DNA of 8,890 bases from an uncultured Lachnospiraceae bacterium (GTDB lineage Bacteria; Bacillota; Clostridia; Lachnospirales; Lachnospiraceae), in NCBI GenBank assembly GCA_934376945.1, contig CAKRPI010000085.1, forward strand, positions 1 through 8,890, written 5' to 3'. The position numbers were made by a program, and so were the translations under genes. Below are positions 6,304 to 8,890 of the stretch, piece after piece. Numbering within the stretch: position 1 is the first letter of the stretch; the number at the start of each line of letters is the position of its first letter. The notes under the pieces are model-generated. The model ran no database searches. It was not told the DNA's origin and saw only the letters and a program-made list of their open reading frames with translations.

Positions 6304-6611
6304 TCATTTGATTTTAGCTTTATATTCATTATACTGTTTTTCAGTGATGTCGGCGGTCTTTAAGGCGGATTCCAAGTCAAAACCCATATTTGCAACTAAC
6401 CTGTCAACAACAGCAACTGCTTTTTTATACTGCCTTCCTCAATGCCTTTTTTTAAGTCTCTTCTCTCAAAATTTATAAGGGCAGAACGTTCATCCATAAT
6501 TGCTTTCTCACGCATTTCGGCTTCGTATCTTGTCTGTTCATCAGCACTCATTTCTCTGATGGTGAAAATGATGTCGTGAATATCTTTTACATTTGTTATA
6601 GACTCGATCAT
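6304..6611 (-). pseudogene. C-terminal remnant of an Rpn / PD-(D/E)XK-transposase-like protein, frameshifted
   Basis: The first frame (ATG 6609-6611 onward) encodes about 64 residues such as IIFTIREMSADEQTRYEAEMREKAI, followed by FERRDLKKGIEEGSIKK. This is the charged linker typical of the C-terminus of Rpn-type recombination-promoting nuclease or putative-transposase proteins. The natural tail continues in the -1 frame from 6419 to TGA 6304-6306: VAVVDRLVANMGFDLE, then ITEKQYNEY, a typical Rpn ending. The switch falls at an A6G run (6420-6426). Full-length relatives have about 250-330 residues, so the N-terminal nuclease domain is absent. Its would-be N-terminus runs into the GC-richer membrane-protein remnant with an ATGA overlap at 6608-6611. 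I read it as a decayed fragment; the assignment rests on residue pattern only. Confidence 0.65.
6420..6426 (-). other. In-phase A AAA AAG slippery heptamer at the Rpn-remnant frame switch
   Basis: The codons of the first frame here are ATA AAA AAG, so the heptamer has the exact X XXY YYZ phase of the dnaX-type -1 slippage site. A shift there gives GCA GTT GCT and continues into the family-like tail. A purine-rich GAGGAAGG ends 6 nt upstream, like the Shine-Dalgarno stimulators of known sites. I see no clear downstream hairpin. A one-base loss in the homopolymer explains the same data more simply. Confidence 0.35.
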
Positions 6612-8758
6612 TTCAAGATCGGTTCGATGCTGTATGCGATCTCCGGATATTCATAGTGGAGCTCGGTGTAACGGAACATCTGGTTGACACACTGCAGTAC
6701 GGCATAGCCGATTTCCCAGACAGACGCAATGATGATGATCGGCATCAGCACGCAGGGAAGTCCGATGTAAGCCAGAGACTGCGCTCTTGCGGTGCGGTTG
6801 GGGAGCTGTTTCCATGCCTTTCCGGCAAGCAGGTATGCAAATACCGGCAGCGCCAGGGTGAACAGACCCGATGTATTCGCTGTGGATAAAAAGTCGTTGT
6901 GGAAAAAGCCGTTGACATTCATATCCTGGAATTCGGCGTGAATGAACGGGTATTTTGCAGAGAAGACCGGAATATTGAACAGGTAGTTATAAAGCGCCTC
7001 CCAGACAAAGCCCGTGTGATACTGGGACTTTGTGAAGTCGTTGATGGTAAGGGAGTACTGGATGCCAAAGTCGAAAGGCGATCCGAACCGGGCGTAGTTG
7101 TACCACATCTGTACGCCTGCCAGACAGAGCATCGGAAGGAAAGTGCAGACGAGATACCGAACTCCGTTCTTTGCAAATGTCTGTCCCTGCGCAAGCTCAT
7201 GTCCCTTTCGGAATCGGAACGCTGCCATGAGCAGGAATATCGCTGCGCAGACGCAGTAAACGGCTAACGTCGGCCGGCAGAGTACCGAAAGTGCAAACAG
7301 GAAAGAGGCGACTGCTGTTCGCCAGAAAGAGATTTTTCCGGACCCAATGACGTTGGAGCGGATCAGGAAGAAGCAGGCAGGTCAATGCAATTCCGGTGGG
7401 CAACTTCGGGAACCACTTTTTCAGGAATGCAAAAAAGACCATGGACAGCCCAGCCATTCCGATCCAGAAGAACAGCAGGACTGCTACCGTGCTGGAAAAA
7501 TAGTATCTTGTAATCAGATGATACGGCAAGAACAGCAAAACGACTGGTGCGATGCCGTAGTAGGAGTAATAGTGATGGTTATAATAGACGTGATCTCAGA
7601 GGACATAAGCGTCACTGGATTCTCTGGTATTTTTGCCATATGGATTTTCCCAGTGCATTCAGCTCGGCAGACGGCTCTTCTAGCAGATGAACCCGCTTGT
7701 TTTCAAAGGCATCTACCAGTTCCTGCGTCATCTGGTTTCCCTCTGTCAGCTGAAATTCATGTGACCAGCCGGCATCGCCAAGCTTGTATCCCATGGAGAA
7801 GAATACGATGAGACAAAAAGCCCACTGTGATTACGATTGCTGCATTACGGGAAAATTTGCGGTTTTCGCCGAATCCCTTTTGCAGAACCGGGGCATTCAT
7901 CACAGCATAGATAAAAATCGGGATCAGCAGCAGGAGCAGGACACGTGGAATGGAAATGTCAATGGGCATTATTTGATTCAGCGTCACGCTGTTCAGTGTG
8001 ATCGTGGCATTATTGATCGGAGTGAGCTTGATCCGCATACTTTCGAATGCTCCGGAAAAGTTACAGGAGGTGAAATCCGATTTTGCCCGTTTGCTTACCA
8101 GCTTTTTCTGCACGATGTCATAGCGGTAGTCCTTTGACTGGGTCGTATCGGTGATATCCACCTTCAGAAGTTCCTCTTTTCCGCCGGCAGCAAAGGATGC
8201 GTCCGTGTCGATGGTTCCGACTTCCTGCTGGATTCCTGTAAAGGTCAGCACCATTTCAGTTTCGCCGGAAACCGTGATCGTGCCGTCATCGTTTCGAGTT
8301 CCGTTGCCCTCCAGCAGCGCATCGGAAAGCTGCAGTTCGGATTTGGGATAATCCCCGAAGCAAAGCCGATAGGTGGGCGCCTGGAACAGTGTCAATTCCA
8401 GTACCAGGACGACAAGAACTGCTTTCGCAGAGAATTTCAGCACGGAGGAAGGATGCTTTTTGTGCTGTACGCACAGCAACCATTCCAAAAGGACAAACAG
8501 TGCCATGAAGAAATATGCACTGTGAAATGCTCCGAAATCAACGAACGAAAAGATGTCCAGATATGCCGGGATAAGCAATGCACCGGCGATGCAGCGTGAA
8601 ACGAATCGTAAAACCTTTTCCAGCTGCGGATATTTCTCCTGCTGGACCATAGTCAATAAAGTAGACAGAAGAAGAGATGCGGCGGCGATTGCAAGATTCC
8701 TTGCGAAAAAAGAGATGAGCGTAAAGTTCATCTCTTTTTTACTGTATTTCAAAACCAA
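6608..8758 (-). pseudogene. Decayed polytopic membrane glycosyltransferase-like gene (GT-C/GT39 type)
   Basis: Joined across its breaks, this is about 700 codons of one integral membrane protein. The first part (8758 to about 7813) has four N-terminal membrane segments, a soluble presumably extracytoplasmic section of about 110 residues (FGDYPKSELQLSDALLEGN onward) and two more segments. Then come GYKLGDAGWSHEF, NPYGKNTRESSDAY, DHVYYNHHYYSYYGIAP, CRPTLAVYC and NYARFGSPFDFGIQYSLT, all of which look like the large clostridial GT-C-fold transferase family. Lesions: a frame change at about 7813; another at 7649-7654, just before NPYG; TGA 7596-7598 where relatives have Trp before DH; and a frame change, probably with loss of coding sequence, near 7370-7380. 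The C-terminal part (after IIIIASVWEIG) does not look like the normal ending. TTG 8758 and ATG 8731 are the only starts seen, neither with a clear ribosome site. Any substrate would be a guess. Confidence 0.75.
8706..8740. repeat. Perfect 13-bp inverted repeat, bidirectional terminator-like
   Basis: AAAAAAGAGATGA (8706-8718) and TCATCTCTTTTTT (8728-8740) flank a 9-nt loop. Read on either strand it gives a GAGATGA/TCATCTC stem followed by six T, the form of a bidirectional intrinsic terminator. It lies at the extreme 5' end of the membrane-protein frame, where a terminator is not expected. This suggests that the true start of that gene is missing, or that the boundary of the coding region lies to the left of this repeat. 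Confidence 0.7.
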
Positions 8759-8800
8759 TTGATTTCAAATTTAAAATGCAGGTTATCAAAAAAGTATTGT

Positions 8801-8819
8801 CCATATACAAATTATATGG
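8801..8819. repeat. 7-bp inverted repeat CCATATA / TATATGG
   Basis: CCATATA and TATATGG are separated by 5 nt. The right arm overlaps a minus-strand TATAAT (8811-8816), but I find no convincing -35 at the proper distance, so a promoter with an operator here is only a possibility. Confidence 0.35.
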
Positions 8820-8835
8820 TATTACCAAACCAATT

Positions 8836-8875
8836 TCACACTGAGTACCACCGTGTCACACTGAGTCACACTAAA
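8836..8875. repeat. 10-bp-phased TCACACTGAG direct repeats
   Basis: TCACACTGAG occurs at 8836-8845 and again at 8856-8865, and TCACACTAAA follows directly at 8866-8875, so TCACACT recurs at spacings of 20 and 10 bp. The middle unit (8846-8855) is unrelated. Helically phased repeats of this kind suggest a protein binding array, for example the internally repeated end of an IS21-like element entering from the right, or an operator array. The window ends 15 bp later, so neither can be confirmed. Confidence 0.5.
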
Positions 8876-8890
8876 ACTCCGATTCCATGG

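Noticed and set aside
4727..7598. UGA read as Trp (alternative genetic code), suggested by TGA at 4727-4729 and 7596-7598 in positions where Trp would fit.
   Set aside because: The intact genes end in TGA at 2217 and 4879 with normal gene spacing, and Trp in the intact proteins is written TGG. The gene at 7596 has other lesions. Point mutation explains both.

Overview
The window looks like an accessory, partly decaying stretch of a low-to-moderate GC Firmicutes chromosome, most likely a gut clostridial species (Ruminococcaceae or Lachnospiraceae type). The grounds are strong AAAGGAG/GAGGTG ribosome sites, near-consensus sigma-A promoters, standard-code TGA stops, and families that expand in such genomes (DUF1703 AAA-ATPase/PD-(D/E)XK proteins, Rpn-type proteins, clostridial GT-C membrane proteins). 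This taxonomic call is an inference. Every credible gene lies on the minus strand, so the genes read from right to left.

Positions 75-3974 hold three copies of the DUF1703 family. The promoter at 3946-3974 drives an intact copy (2217-3899, 560 aa), which is followed after 36 nt by a second, diverged intact copy (489-2180, 563 aa). Beyond a terminator-like hairpin and a separate promoter lies a third copy cut off after about 91 residues (75-356). Its 276 bp match the start of the 2217-3899 gene at about 92% identity without gaps. Each intact protein has an N-terminal AAA-like domain with an RPRRFGKT motif and a C-terminal PD-(D/E)XK-like nuclease domain.

Positions 3996-6057 hold a two-gene operon with a good promoter (6029-6057), an AAA_21/RecF-like ATPase (4879-5991), an ATGA-overlapping partner (4097-4882) and a strong terminator (3996-4021). 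The partner resembles the TOPRIM-like RloB group, so the pair looks like a RloA/RloB or AbiL-type anti-phage module. The partner carries an in-frame TGA at codon 52, between its two candidate catalytic motifs, so the module is probably disabled, with an intact ATPase and a broken effector.

Positions 6058-6303 are intergenic. They hold two inverted repeats and one doubtful 39-codon ORF. Positions 6304-6611 carry the C-terminal remnant of an Rpn/PD-(D/E)XK-transposase-like protein. Its frame is broken exactly at an in-phase A AAA AAG heptamer. Positions 6608-8758 are visibly more GC-rich and contain the remains of one large polytopic GT-C/GT39-like membrane protein, with three frame changes and one TGA. 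The right edge (8760-8890) has no gene but carries a 13-bp inverted repeat nearby and 10-bp-phased TCACACTGAG repeats that may be the edge of a mobile element.

Overall this reads as a small defence/nuclease island next to decayed genes. I found no RNA genes, CRISPR array or complete insertion sequence.
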